Part shown: positions 39,281 to 52,500 of the stretch, piece by piece | How the letters are laid out: each line of letters starts with the position of its first letter | Position numbering within the stretch: position 1 is the stretch's first letter | NCBI GenBank assembly: GCA_002917075.1 | Contig: NTMA01000012.1 | Span: 1-64,000, forward strand | Direction: 5' to 3' | Origin: Hawksworthiomyces lignivorus | Lineage: Eukaryota; Ascomycota; Sordariomycetes; Ophiostomatales; Ophiostomataceae | DNA length: 64,000 nt | Translations under genes and position numbers: made by a program | Notes under the pieces: generated by a model | What the model was told of the DNA's origin: nothing | What the model saw: the letters and a program-made list of their open reading frames with translations, nothing else | Databases searched by the model: none

Positions 39281-40162
39281 AATGACAAGAGGGTAGCAGG
39301 AAAGGGTGAAAGGAGTCTAAGAGAAAAGCATCAAGGAAGATAGCTAGTAGACATGGCAGTCAACCATCTAAGACCGTCCTGGTCGACACTAATGGAGAAA
39401 GGAACAGGTGTGCTCTTCTTCTTCTCGTCTTGTCAAGATGAATTTGTGTCTTTTGAAATTGTTTTCACGACAGCATCTCACACTGGCTAGCGATCGTGGG
39501 TCGCAGGTGGTATCTATGACGCGGGGCAGGTTGGCACTTGGATGACGCTGCGGAAGGAGCTGGAAGCGTTTTGTCTTTTGGAACAGAGAAATCGATAGGT
39601 CAGAGGTCAACAAACTGCCTTGGCAGGTTTCGGCAAGTAACTCAATGATCGTACCTAGGTGACAATTCACGAGTGCTGCCCGACAAGATAAATGCATCAA
39701 CCTGGGAAATTAGACTGGGGCATAGCTATGGAGTACTCGCAAAGTGGCGGATATCTGCCCACACAACTAACCTCAACACTAGCTGACTGATGGGATGCAG
39801 TCACGTGCCGATAAAATTAATTACACGTGACAACGTCGTCGAATCTTCGTGCAATCTCTTTCACGACGTCTCTCGGTTCTTTTTCTTTTTCTTTCTCTTT
39901 TACCTTGTTCTTGTATTATTTTGCGCATGTAGCTGTGCCTATATTTTTTCATCTTGATTTGTCCTCTTATACATGCAAGTAACGGCAGCAGATCAGCAAA
40001 TCTGAAATATGCTTGTAGGAGTTATTAATTTCCGTACTAAGCTAATAATGCCTTATTCTTAAAGGATGCATTCATTGTTCTAGAATTTGTATCGATCATT
40101 TTATTAGAGCAGTTATTCTTTGCTTATTTTGTTTTATATGGCTGATATACCGTGACCACTAT
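39281..40162. promoter_or_regulatory. Promoter of ankyrin-dilute gene
   Basis: About 880 bp between two minus-strand genes. It holds the ankyrin-dilute promoter on the right of 39280 and the allantoicase 3' region near 40100. A 103-codon frame at 39389-39700 is unlike any known protein. A pair of CACGTG sites is listed separately. Confidence 0.5.
39802..39829. promoter_or_regulatory. Paired CACGTG sites
   Basis: Two CACGTG hexamers at 39802-39807 and 39824-39829, 22 bp apart, flanked symmetrically as GTCACGTG and CACGTGAC. This is the E-box form bound by Cbf1- and other bHLH-type factors. They lie about 520 bp upstream of the ankyrin-dilute start. Regulation through them is inference. Confidence 0.45.
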
Positions 40163-41369
40163 TTATACTGCTCTTGTCCCATACACGCGAATCCGCTTTA
40201 CACCGCCATCCGGAATCATGACGAGCTTCACGTGGGTTGCAACCTGACCGGCTCCCAATTGTGAGGAGAACTCATGTTCCTGGTCTGGTCCGCACTTTGA
40301 AGGAGGAACAGCCTCAACCCAGGCAGAATCGTTGGGAGCAGGTTCAGATGCGGATTGCCCTGTCCAGTTGAGAGCCTCTACTTTCACTTTTTGAGGGAAG
40401 TTTCCCCGGAAGAAGGCAGTATCGACAATGAGCCGCTGGATTTTGCACGGTGCTCCAAGTTTGATAATAGCCCAGTCAACATGGCCTTTTGTGCGAGACC
40501 GTGACGTCTCCCAGCCATCGCCCATGTCCTTACCCCGTCCGGGTAGTAGCAGATTATCCTTAGTTCCAAAATGCTGGTCGCTGCAAGAAATGGCAACACC
40601 GCCGTTCTGTGCTGCAGCAAGGTCTAACACGACGCTGGGGTCGGCCGGAAATACGGGAACGGCGTGGCCAAAGAGCCGGAAACGCGCAATGCCACCGTCC
40701 GGGTACATATTAAGACGCACGTGTGTGAATGCTTCTTTAGTCTCCGACTCCAACTTCCAACCGTGGCGTTGCGAGGGTCCACATGGCTGTAAGCCCAATA
40801 TAGTCTTCCAGCCGCCGCGGCCGCCTCCCCAGGAGACGACTTCATCGTCGCTGTTTTCATGAAAGCAACCTTCAACGGAAATAGCAGGTGCCTCGTTGCC
40901 ATTAAAGAAAGCGGTGTCAATCTCGACGCCCGTTACTGTACCTGACGCTACGCCCAGGCGGATGATGACCCAGTCAAAGGGAGCCGGGTTGTGACGACGG
41001 GTCTCCCAACCGTCGTACCAAGCACCTGTAAACACCATCTTGCCCGCCGCACGGATGGGCGGTGTTGGGGTCAGCAGGTTTGACGCATCGGCAAACCATT
41101 GGTCGGAAAAAGCTAAAACTTTGCCCTCTAGACCAGCCGAGACGAGATCTGATTTGCATCGCTATTAGACAAGTAAACCCACCACCAGAACCAGAGCGTG
41201 GCTGTGGACCATGCTCACGTGCCATGCTACAGCGAGTGATGGCTTGTGTAAATCAAATTGTTTGACCTGACATACCAATGCTAGTAGAGCGGAACGTTTT
41301 ATCAATATCATCGGCGGCTACTTTTGCCACCTTGACCTCGTCAAGAGTGTATTCGACCGTCTCTGCCAT
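40163..41369 (-). CDS. DAL2: Allantoicase
   Basis: Hydrolyses allantoate to ureidoglycolate and urea in purine breakdown, allowing uric-acid-derived nitrogen to be used. Two exons, 41369-41276 and 41148-40163, give 359 residues, the usual length. The two tandem allantoicase domains are clear: GAWYDGWETRRHNPAPFDWV with EIDTAFFNGNEAP in the first, and GDGWETSRSRTKGHVDWAI with IVDTAFFRGNFPQ in the second. Each ends in a beta-rich strand carrying the repeated YPDGGIARFRLFG or IPDGGVKRIRVYG motif. The 127-nt intron has a gtatgt donor and joins ATT-G|AT in frame to give SIDLVSAGLEGKVLAFSD. GATA-type sites lie upstream, in keeping with nitrogen control in fungi. Confidence 0.97.
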
Positions 41370-42519
41370 TCTTGCTATGGTATCGAAAGAGCACCGGTTC
41401 GTTTTCTTCCAAGCTTGCTTCGTTTCTCTAAGTGAAATAGAATTTGTTAAAAAAAAGAAGTCGTGGTCAAGCTGGAAGTTTGGCTATCTATGAACAGCAG
41501 GAAAACCCCCAGACACTGCAAAAATCATTGCGAGGCAGCTTTGGGTGATCTATAGCACCCTACAAGCAGTACCTAGAATTTGCCACTCACATTATCTGCT
41601 GAAGAGAATAGGAAGCCAAAAAAATGTTGTAAATATGACCTGTTCTTCCCAAGCCTGGCTGGTTGATTCTGTCGTGAAAAAGGAATCAAAAAGAATCGTC
41701 GAACATTATTTCGAAATCAAGTACATAAGGCCGGCCGGTCGCGGTCAGTTTAGCTTGTGACTTTCGGACGAAGCCGACAAGCAAAACAAGCCGGCAACAG
41801 CGATACAAATTGCCCAAGATGGTGAGCAGCACACACCAATCAATTCTCGTGGATAACCGAAGCGATTCCAAACGTAATAATTAAATCCGGCTGGACCAAT
41901 TGGTATCACACTACGAGTATGAGTACTAACCTTGGGAGGTTCGGCGCCTTGAAAGAAAATGCCGGTCCGGACCCACCTCCGTCAGCTCCTGCATATCTCA
42001 TCCCACCCGGCGAATCTCTTTAGTCGCTATAAAAATGACAAAAGACTCTTCTGGAAATAGTAGCCATGGCTAGAACAGCGTAGCCCAACTTAGAAAATGT
42101 AACAGGAAGCTCTTCATTCCATAAAGTACCTACTGAGAGTTTGTTGCTCTCACTTGACGTATGCGGGGGAGCAACAACCAATCAGCCCCCCACATTTGCA
42201 AGCACGCCGACCTTGCATCCTATCCAATTTAAAGTAATGCTCTCCTCGTCATTACTTGTCGACGTTACGCCATTGTCAGGGTTTATCTTCTCACTACTTC
42301 TCTCTCTTGATAGGGTTCAAATTTTCTCTTCTTTTCTTCCCCTCCTGATTCTATGACAATTGACCTTTACTCGATCGCAGACGTTGCCGCGATAAGGATT
42401 CTAAAGAGACCCAGCGACCAGCCTTTTCTCCCAAAACATAGCTTGATAATGGCATAGAATTTGAACGTGGATCTGATTTGCTACCACTGCCACTTAATGA
42501 ATTCTCTGTCCGGTCAAAG
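41370..42519. promoter_or_regulatory. Divergent promoter allantoicase / cytochrome b561
   Basis: About 1.15 kb. HGATAR-type sites for AreA-like GATA factors lie at 41484-41489 (CTATCT), 41592-41597 (TTATCT) and 42391-42396 (CGATAAG on the plus strand). The first two are about 115 and 225 bp upstream of the allantoicase start, which fits nitrogen catabolite control, though single sites of this length occur often by chance. No gene is seen here. Confidence 0.5.
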
Positions 42520-43344
42520 ATGGCATCAGCGATAGAAACCCCTGTCCAAGAATCGATTGGAATTGATACTAATCACAACGATGAATCTGCACCGCTATTG
42601 GGTCAGCCAGGCGACGCATTGCAGCATCAAGGCGACAGTCTCATTTCTAATTTTTACAAAGGTAGTGGAAGACAGCCTTTAAGTCCATATTATCAAGTTA
42701 TCTAAAACCACCATTCTCTTTCAGGAACGGCTTGGCTAGCGCAGGCAGGCTCCCTCCTGCTCGTCGCCCTTGTCTGGTCGGGCGTGTTTACACACCCGCC
42801 GTTGCTGCCACTCTTCTCGCCACATCCTCTTCTTCAGTCTATCGGCGCCTTTGTGGTTATCCAAGCCATCCTCGTCCTCCAGCCGACCAATACCAACGTT
42901 TCCGAAAGTAAAATCCGTGGTGCTCGCGTGCATGCTGCACTCCAACTTCTCTCCTTCGCTATCCTGGTATCGGGTGTCGCTGTCATCGAACTCAACAAGA
43001 TTCGCTCGCACGGCATGCACTTCCACTCAACACACGGCTACCTGGGTGTGCTGACTGCTGTGGTGCTGGTAGGCCAGTACATATTTGGGCTGTTGATCTG
43101 GGCAGCACCTGTGTGGGTTTTCGGGCAGGACCGTGTCAACCGGGCCAAAGTTCTCTGGAAGCACCACCGCTGGATCGGATATGCGGTAGCGCTGCCACTG
43201 CTTTTGGCGACTGTGGCAACAGCCACATTGACAGACTACAACGTGAACGTGCTGGACATCCGACTGTGGGCGGTACTGGTGGCGGCCGGGCTGATTGTAG
43301 TCGGAGTGTATCCTCGGATTCACACTAGCAAGCTGTTGCGATAA
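42520..43344 (+). CDS. Cytochrome b561 domain membrane protein
   Basis: Two exons, 42520-42661 and 42725-43344, give 253 residues. A soluble N-terminus of about 48 residues with an APLLGQPG segment leads into about six hydrophobic membrane spans. Four conserved histidines suit two heme b groups: H81 (SPHPLLQ), H117 (RVHAALQ), H151 (HFHSTHGYLG) and H194 (KHHRWIGY). This is the cytochrome b561 transmembrane electron-transfer family, closest in layout to the CYB561D1/D2 type. It probably moves electrons across an internal or plasma membrane, with ascorbate or an analogue as donor and ferric iron or a radical as acceptor. The true partners cannot be read from sequence. The intron joins K-G|GA in frame. 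Confidence 0.9.
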
Positions 43345-46300
43345 AACCGATACACTGCTACACTGCATGGTAGAACATTAATATAAAGTGAAGAGGCAGC
43401 TACAGGAATGCAGAATCTGATACATAGGTTCAAAGGAGTGGTGCAACAGAAAAAGCATGCAGTGGGTGTGGTTTTATTTCATGACCATTGTGCTATTGTT
43501 TGGGTCTACTTGCTAGAAGATCACCTTGACTTACCTTCGCATCAATTAGATGTGGCAGCGGCTTGTTGTCCGCCAAATTAATGGTAATTAGCGATAGCCG
43601 GTTAAGCTAGAGCGACGACACCAGTATTTGCCCTGCCATGTTCATATGTCAGTAAGCAACTGAGCGTTTTCCACAAGAAGATCTCCATAGTATCTCCCAG
43701 TGTTATATGTCTTAGAAACCAAACTTCTCAGAGCTTCTTTTTCAACAATTTGAGCAGGTTGGCTGTAGATAGTGTCGAGTTGATTGGAGATATGGATATG
43801 GCGACGTTGAAACACAAGAAGACTACAGAATGCGTCTGCAGTGATTGGCCATAACATATTCCAGAGAAGTTGCGGGGACGCACGCTGTCGCGTATGAGAT
43901 AATTCTATAGCAGATTGCGCAGTTATGATGAGACTGTTCGGTCAGCAAGGCGTCGTTACATCCTTAGGACAGTCTTTCCCTTTCGTAGCAAGCTTTCTCC
44001 TGCGATGCAATCTGTGCATCGTAGTATTATTCATACTCTCTCTCAAGGGAATTCCCAGTCAAGTAACCTGTGGTAAATGCAAATATATATGCCATGGCCG
44101 CAAAATAATACTTTTGAAGTGGGACTGTCTCTAAACTCGCAGATCAAGCAGATTATCAACATGCAGGGAAGAAATCAAATCGAACTTGAGATTTGTTGCC
44201 AACCAGTTACAACATGCTACTAACGCCCAGGTGTATACGAGTAGTGCGAGAAAATCGCAAGATGCTAAATACATGTACTTATACAGCCAACCCGAATCTG
44301 AAGGATTTCTATCTGTGTTGAGAAACATGTGGATATCTTGCCTGTTATGGCACCAACTGCAAAGTATTGGCATTACAATTATTTCTCACAGCAGCGACAA
44401 AAAATGCGAGCATGGCACCAAGAATTATAAACAGGGGTGCGGCAGGGGCATCCGCTTGTTATTGGCTAGAGCTTTCACGCCACCTGCACAATGTAGTTTA
44501 ACTACGTCATTTTTTTCAACCTGCATCTATCCTGTTCTTGGACAGCGTCGTATGTTTTGCAGTGAAATGCGATTTTATTGGAACAAGATATAGGGAGGTA
44601 GAATTAAGACCCTCGTGTGTGTTGACTCCAGAACCTCGTCGTACACATGGCAATATACAGAGACCGGGGCCACATACCAGCGACAATAAAAGTAAATAGC
44701 GAAGAATACCATTATCCTGCATACAATAGCGGTTGTGGTTTGATGTCGTTGCGCCGCATAAGCCGTTTTTATTGTCTGCTATATTTTACTCAACTCACTA
44801 CAACTCTTTATTCATGTGGCACAGGGCAAGGCAAAACATACAAATAAAACACAGCATTTACATGGCATACTCAGTAACGGACGCGCTGGGATAGGTTGCA
44901 AACGTAAAAGCACACCGTCAACGGCGAGATAGTGAGACAAGGCGGTGCACAAAGCAGAGAAAAATGTAAGCTTGCGTTCCAATTTGTGCGACTGCAGCCA
45001 GAGACTGGTTTGCGTAAGATGCAGAGGAACGGCGGATATTCATTTTGGGCATATTTTGGGAAGTAAAAACCGACTCTCATGCTTGTGCTTACACTCACAC
45101 GCTCACAGCTTACAACTCGCCACAATCGCACTTCCCCGCGCTCAAACGCTCTCATTCTCTTTGATCAACAGCACAGCTGACACCAATTTCAAAACGAGAC
45201 AGCAGTGACATCGTTGCTGAATCTGAAAAGGCCAGATGGTGTCAGGATATCTTTATCTCTTCCTCCTTTCGCAGTTCTTTTCTTTCTTGTATTACCTATT
45301 TAGAATTTGTTTAGCCTCATTCTAACCTTAAGATGAATGAGAAGGCTTCAAACTAGATACACATTCACTACCTCGTATGAAGGGTGTTCCACATAAAGAC
45401 CAACGTGCGCTGGAACGTCAAAGCTTGAGACCCACAGGGCCTTCCTGGTTGAGTCCCCGCCAGCGCCTTTCAATTAGAGGCACATTGCCGACCCCTAGCC
45501 CCAGTTACGTCATAGGTTGCTGATCTCCAAGTATATTCGGTCCTTGGAGTACATTCCTCGATTTGCTTGATTTGTTTCGTCCCTGCTGAAAAGTAAGTAG
45601 CTTGCCAAGCACTGGCAACCAATACTATTTTCCTTCCCTGCCTACCTCCCTGCCTCATTTCTTTTCTCTTTCCCCTGACACTCTCTTTGAACACAAAATC
45701 CCCCAGCTTCTCTGTTCCCTGCAGCCAACCCCGTCATTTAACTAACTTTCTCTTCGGCTTCTGCACCTCTTATGTTTGTGGATGATTCAACAGATACACC
45801 AAAGACTCGATTTTAATAGGCTTTCTCACCCATCTCTTAGCTTTCTCAAGGCTAAAGCGCTTCGTGCTCTCCCTCGACTACTAGAAATAGTTGACCTGTA
45901 ATGGCCCTGCCTTGTTTTTTCCCCAGCCGTGTATGAAAGCTATTGTCACTCTTCCATCATTATTGCGTCCTTTCTTCCCAATTACCATCGCCTTTCTCCT
46001 TCGATGCCGCCGTCCCTCTAATTCCCCTAGAATATCTTGTTTGGTTATTCCGTGCTGCCGCCTGGGTATCTTCTCCTCATTTTCACCACAATACGCAACA
46101 TAAAACGCTTATCCTCTTTCCAGTCCCTGTTTTCGTTCCATACTCCACACACCCTCTCTTCCATACATTGCATTCTGTCAGATTACCGCCCTGCTATCTA
46201 TGTTGCCTGCCAAACACGCAAGAGGCTGAGATGGGGGAGGGGGTTTAGTTAGCAGAACTCAATGCAAAATACCATGCGAGAAGAAATCAGTACCGTCCAG

Positions 46301-46512
46301 AGCCAACAAAAGCGATAAACAATCCTCAACTCGGCAAGTTGAACGAACAGAACAGAACCCCAGAATTCGAAACACATCAGCTGTGGTATTCCAGAAATAC
46401 ATCTTAACTTATATATCCCTCTAAAACGATAGATATCACGAGATTGTCCGAGCAAAGCGGAGAATCACGAATGTATCAAACAAATCCGTGGCCCTGAAAT
46501 GTACCACCAGCA
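43345..46512 (+). other. Spacer and uORF-bearing leader of second kinase
   Basis: About 3.2 kb before the plus-strand kinase. The proximal 1.3 kb is pyrimidine-rich. The last 300 bases carry several upstream ATGs: a 5-codon frame at 46229, a 19-codon frame at 46262-46318, an 8-codon frame at 46471, and an ATG at 46499 that is out of frame and overlaps the main start. These suggest translational control if they lie in the mRNA. A 71-codon minus-strand frame at 43642-43857 looks somewhat protein-like but has no recognised relatives. Confidence 0.5.
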
Positions 46513-49500
46513 ATGGCCAGCTGGGCGAAGAGCGGACGACAGGAGCGATCTCCCCGGAGTCTAGCATCGGAAGATCAAGTGGAAGTGCCGCCTGAAATGG
46601 AAAATAGAGGAGAGAGACCGTCGTCCTCGAACAATATCAGGAGGGCAAAAGCCGTGACCGACCACATGCCACAAGGTGGCGAGAGATGGTCAAGAGAAGC
46701 AGAAGGTAGACTAGAAGGAAGAAGACTAATAGATGGCGGCAAATGCACGAATACTGAAGGAACACTCGGCAACTTAGGATCGAACCATTCTCTACGATCT
46801 GGAAAAGAAGGTCATTCGTCCAAGCCTCGAGGAACTGCCAGTAAAGGTGAAATCTGCCATCGTCAACATAACCAATGCAACATGCAGCAACAATCGGACA
46901 TCTTGCACTCCAAATATCAGCTTAGTGACTATCGCCAAAAACTCGCACGCGAGATGTCGGCACGAGTTGGTCAGGTATCGCCAGCGCCGACCCCATTCGC
47001 AAACAAAAAACACCCATCTCCAATTGAAGAAGAAAAGGTGCCTGCCTCAGGATCACCTTCCAATGTGCCGTCTGCTTTATCAACTACAGATTCGTCTGGG
47101 ACAACCACTTCTACTGATTCCACGCGAACAATGATTGCAAATGACACATTAAAAGCATCTTCGGCGCGGACTCCTTCATACCCTTTCCCACGTATGGTAG
47201 CACCTAGGGGGACACAGACATCCTCGCACATTGCCACTGGTTCTTCACATCTACGCCACATCCAGGCATCGACAGTGGAATCTCCAAGTGCATCCACCAC
47301 ATCTGGTACTGAAACAGAAATGGGAGCAAGAAAATCAAGACTGATATTACCACACGCCGAATCCTTCTCTAGTGTCCGCTCAGACAAAGTCCTATCGAGT
47401 CCGTCTACTCCTGCTTCTGCGATAACGTTCCTACCAAGCGCTGCAATCGACAATGAAAGAGGAGAATACACTAAAGATAAACCTACCAGAAGTGAACCCA
47501 TCCACAACCATCCATGCCTCGATAGTGCTGACTTTGAGTGTCCAAATCTTTATGACCTCTCTTTGGAACTATCGTCTGAACCAAGTCTAGATGCGTGGTG
47601 GAATACTGTAGTGAAGCTTGCGACCCGATGGTACAAAGCAGAGCGCGTTACACTCGCTATCCCATCAGACTCAACAGATGTTGAGAATATGCCTTGGGGT
47701 CAGAAAGCTACATATAGTGCACACGAAAAGGACGACGAGCTTAGCCTTGGATATATGGGTAGGGAGAGCAGCTCGGATATAAACGCTCCAGATGGTATCT
47801 CTAACGCAGCACCATTGCTTTCGGCGTCTGGTATTCTACCTTCCGCCGCAGCTAATGCTTCGAAAGAGCGGCCACAGCGACCCAGCTTAACCAGCCGGTA
47901 CTCTTATACAACATATGAGGACCAGAAAGAACAAGAAGCCACTCATACAGCGTACATTTTGCAACATCCGCCTGCAGCTCCAATCCGCCCTTCTCTGTCA
48001 CGGTCTCAAACATCACAGCCCGTTGTGGCACAACGTTCCGACATTCCTAGGGCTGACCCGCCGCCTGGCTCGCTACCTCCGAAGCCATATGTCAGTCTGA
48101 ATCATGCAGCTCTCGAAAAGCACGACGCCGTAGAAGGCTCTCACAATATAGCACCCATGGTTGCAGAATCATTCCAACCGCATCATGACACCAGGGGTAG
48201 ACTGCTGCCCGTACTTCAGGCGCTTGATTACGAAGCGGATCCATTGATCGACCATAACGGAGTGCAACGAGTGCTTGATCGTGGACGTGTTGTAGCGTTA
48301 ACGAGGTCATATCCTTATGTTGATCCAAAGACCGTGGAGAAACAGAGTAAGAAGTATCAATCCTTACACGAAAATGAAGATGCCATCTCCACTACGAATT
48401 CCAAGGCAAAGGCAACTGTGGGAAACCAACACCTACAGTCTGATCTGACCAGCAGTCTCGCGTCTCTTCTTACTAGCCCTGTCTTGGCTGGAACGAAGCC
48501 GAGTGTCAGGCCTAGCGCCGCTTTCATGAGGAGGCTGACTGGGGCAAGTATTGCTTCAAAAATAGAGCAAGCTGAAATCCCAAGATCCAAGTCACCTCTG
48601 TACGAGGAGTGCGAGCAAATGCCACCATCTCCCTGGTCACAGTCGCCTGCTCCATCGCCTGCTATACGGAATGATCCCAGTGAGAATCCATTTTTTAATG
48701 ACGCTGTCGTTGACGAGGATTCTTTCAATCCTGCTTTATCCCCGGAAGAGTATGTCGAAACGCGGCCGCCCGTAGCTATCGGTATGGACAACGCCTGGAC
48801 AGTGCTTCACATACCGCTATATCATCCGCTTCTATCAAAATCCAGCCAGACATTCAAATTGGACACATCAAAAATGGAACGAAGATCATCGCCACAACGT
48901 AAATCTGATGAGAGCCAAGAAGGTTCTCCCGAGTCAGTGCCAAACAAACCGAAGCGGATGCCCATCGCTATTTTGTCCATCTTGAGCCCGGTCATTCCGT
49001 ACCCATCAAATCTTCGCCATTCTTTGGAGTACCTTGCCCCCCATATGGCCACCTCATTTTCTCTTTGCCTTCATTACTCAAACCTTGAAGCCGAAGTTGG
49101 TGGCTTAAACCGTCATCGCCACGAGCTAGGAGGATTTGGTGGCATCGACACAAAAGGCAACCCGCTACCAACAGCCTCAGCCTTCGCCAACACCCCCTGT
49201 CTACCGTCTGATGATGCCGCCGCGCACAAATCTTTTGCGGGAAGTTTGACGAGCTACAGTGATTATTCTGCGCGCTCTCGTAGTATTGCCGGTTCTCCTA
49301 GCGGTACCCCTGGCTCAGATTCGGTCGCATTAAATATTCTTTTGGAGAGACGCGCAATTAGTAATAGCGGTATAAGCCCGAGTATTGCGTCTTTCGCTGG
49401 AGATGGATATTTCGGTGTGAAACCTGCAAATTCGGTCACCCTCGGGCGACCAGTTACTACACCTGGCGGCAATAGCAGCAGTGGAGGCGGAGGTGGCGGC

Positions 49501-52500
49501 AGCTATAGGGTTAGAAAGAACTCGGTTACCAAGGGTGAGAAGCGGTTTTCGGTATTGCGCTCTCCCGATATCAGATCGTACACACAAGAAGAAGGTATCA
49601 GCAATTCAACAGCGGAGGAAACAGGAACGACAGTTCCTACTGCTCTACCATCTCCATCAACCAGTCGTACCGAAGACTCTCTCATCGCACTCCATAAAGC
49701 GCAGAAAGTACCAAATACGGTTCCTGACGATGCACTAGGAAATTCTACAGAGAGTAATTTTAACTCCTACAAGAACCAGCCGAGAAGTTTGACTCCTTTT
49801 GACGATGGAGAGGCATCTTCAGAAACCCAGTTGGCGAAAGAGCAAAAGAAGTGGCCTGCGGAAAAAGTTTCTCTCGGTCAAGAAGAACTGAACTTCTCTT
49901 TTTCTGACAAAGTTCCTTTGCTCAGTCCGTTAATATCCACTCCCGGTGGTATCCAACGGCACGGCCAGCGCCGTCGTTCACAGCATCAACATAGCCATAG
50001 CCATAGCCAATTACATTCGTACGGCGCCGATTTTGCAGCTACATTCCCGTCTTTACCTCCAAGCGGCACAATTGCCGTCAAGGGCGCTAGTGCTAGTATG
50101 GGGTTTCCACCTTCTGCGTCATCCAGAGCAGGATCCGTTGCTTCGTCCAGCCAGATCGACTTGCCGCCTCCTTCAGATCGGCTGAAGAGCCTTATTTTGG
50201 ATTCACTGCCCGCTCACGTTTTTGTTGCTATGCCACAAACAGGCGCAATTGTTTGGGTTAATAGCCGCTACTTGGCCTACCGCGGCCAGACTGTTGAAGG
50301 TCTGGCTGAAAATCCATGGGGGAGCCTCCATCCAGACGATCGTGATGAGTACCTCAAGGCTTGGAGTCACTCAGTCCGAACAGGTGACCAATTTTCCCGG
50401 ACCGTGCGCATTCGTCGATTTGATGGGTCATATCGCTGGTTCCAAGCTCGGGCAGTTGCGTCTCGCGACCGACGCAACAGTATCCTGCAATTCCTCGGCT
50501 CGTACATGGATATCCACGACCAGCACATTGCCGAGTTGAAAGCCGCTCGTCAAGAAGAGATTGAAGCCTCCGAGGCTAAACATCGCATTCTAGCAAATCT
50601 CATTCCGCAAATTATATTCACTGCAAATGAAGAGGAAGGTATCACGTTTGCCAATGAACAGTGGCTTTCGTATACTGGGCAAAGCTTTCAGGACTTGCTT
50701 GGTCTAGGATTTATGGATGTCGTTCATCCAGATGACCTCGCTAATTGCAGTTTCATTCCAGTTCCAGCTCATCTACAGGAACGACGTAAACGGCTGCTGC
50801 GAATGCTATCTTCTCCCACATCGGCTGAAATTATCGACACAAGTGGTGGCCTTTCTCGAAGTAATGCTTCGGGGGTAGCCAATAGCGATGAAGAATTGAG
50901 CGAATTAGCCGAATTGGCTCGCAGGGGCATCATTATGGTGACAACTGACGACAATGGGCGGCCATCGTACACGACGGAAGTTCGACTGAGGTCGAAAGCG
51001 GGTGAATATCGGTGGCATCTTGTACGTTGCGTAGAAACGGGCACGATGGATTTCGGAAAAGGATATAATTCATACTTCGGTTCAGCTACTGATATCAACG
51101 ATCACAAACTGCTTGAGACAAAGCTTAAAGAAGCTATGGACTCCAAGACTCGCTTCCTTAGCAATATGTCGCACGAGATTCGCACGCCTTTGATTGGTAT
51201 CTCCGGAATGGTTAGCTTTCTCCAAGACACCACACTGAACGAAGAACAGCGAGACTACACCAATACTATCCAAACCAGTGCCAACAGCTTATTGATGATC
51301 ATCAACGACATACTGGACCTGTCAAAGGTTGATGCCGGCATGATGAAACTCACTTTTGAATGGTTTCATACGCGGTCCCTAATCGAAGACGTCAATGAAC
51401 TTGTATCCACTATGGCTATTGCTAAGGGTCTGGAGCTCAATTACATTGTCGAGGAGGATGTACCTACTTGGGTCAAGGGCGACCGCGTTCGTATTCGCCA
51501 GGTTCTACTTAACGTCATCGGCAATGCCATCAAGTTCACAGCTCATGGCGAGGTTTTCAGTCGCTGTCGTGTTGTAGAACAGCCCAACACCTCTGACGAT
51601 AGTATCGTGCTCGAATTTTCAGTCACCGATACAGGCCGAGGGTTCAGCAAAGAAGAAGCTGACCTCATATTCAAACCTTTTAGCCAGATTGATGGCAGTA
51701 GCACTCGTCAACATGGAGGCAGCGGTCTTGGGCTCGTCATTTCACGACAGCTGGTTGAATTGCATGGTGGCAAGATGAATGGCACAGCCGTTCCTGGAAA
51801 AGGTTCAACGTTTACGTTTACCGCACTCTTCAGCTTACCAACTGAATTCGACCATCCAGAAGGGTTATCGACACCGTCTCCAGAGACAAACATAGCCTCT
51901 GGTGTGACATTGACCGCAATGGGATTATCTACACCGTCCTTTATGGACCCTGCAGCTGTCATTGCCGCTGCCGCTGCATCCGCAGCTGGCGTTGGTCCTT
52001 CTGGCCTTGCAAGGACTGCCGATTTAAGTCCCAATATAACTACATCTCCTGCGGCTACCTCAAGTAGCAGCTCTGATCCTTCAGTTCGATCCAACCAATC
52101 CCGGTCACTTTCAGGCCGGTCTTCATCCATGTCTTCTGTGAACACAGGAGGACTCGCGAGATTCAGTGAAGCAGCACGTGCAAGTGGTCAAGATCTGTTA
52201 CAGATGAAATTCAAGATGCCACCTGGTGGTGATCGATTACCAGCATCATCGCCCGCTTCTTCTCCCAACAGCAGTGACACGATGACAATGATGACAACAG
52301 CAGATACGGTGGCGGTAACGATGGAAACTCCAAGAAACCCTCCAAATATATCCACTAAAGTGGAATCGGTTGCAAATGCAGGGAGTGAAGTATATACGCT
52401 CTCTATCCTAATCATTTGTCCTCAGACGCATAGTCGTGAGGCAACCACCAAGCACATCGAGACCACACTGCCAAAAGGCAAATCTTACCGCATTACAGCT

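Noticed and set aside
42443..42485. tRNA B-box-like GTTCAAATTC on the minus strand
   Set aside because: The flanking bases do not form a T-stem, and no acceptor stem or A box fits.
43642..43857. 71-codon minus-strand frame with protein-like composition
   Set aside because: I could not place it in a family or extend it through introns, so it is only mentioned in the spacer entry.
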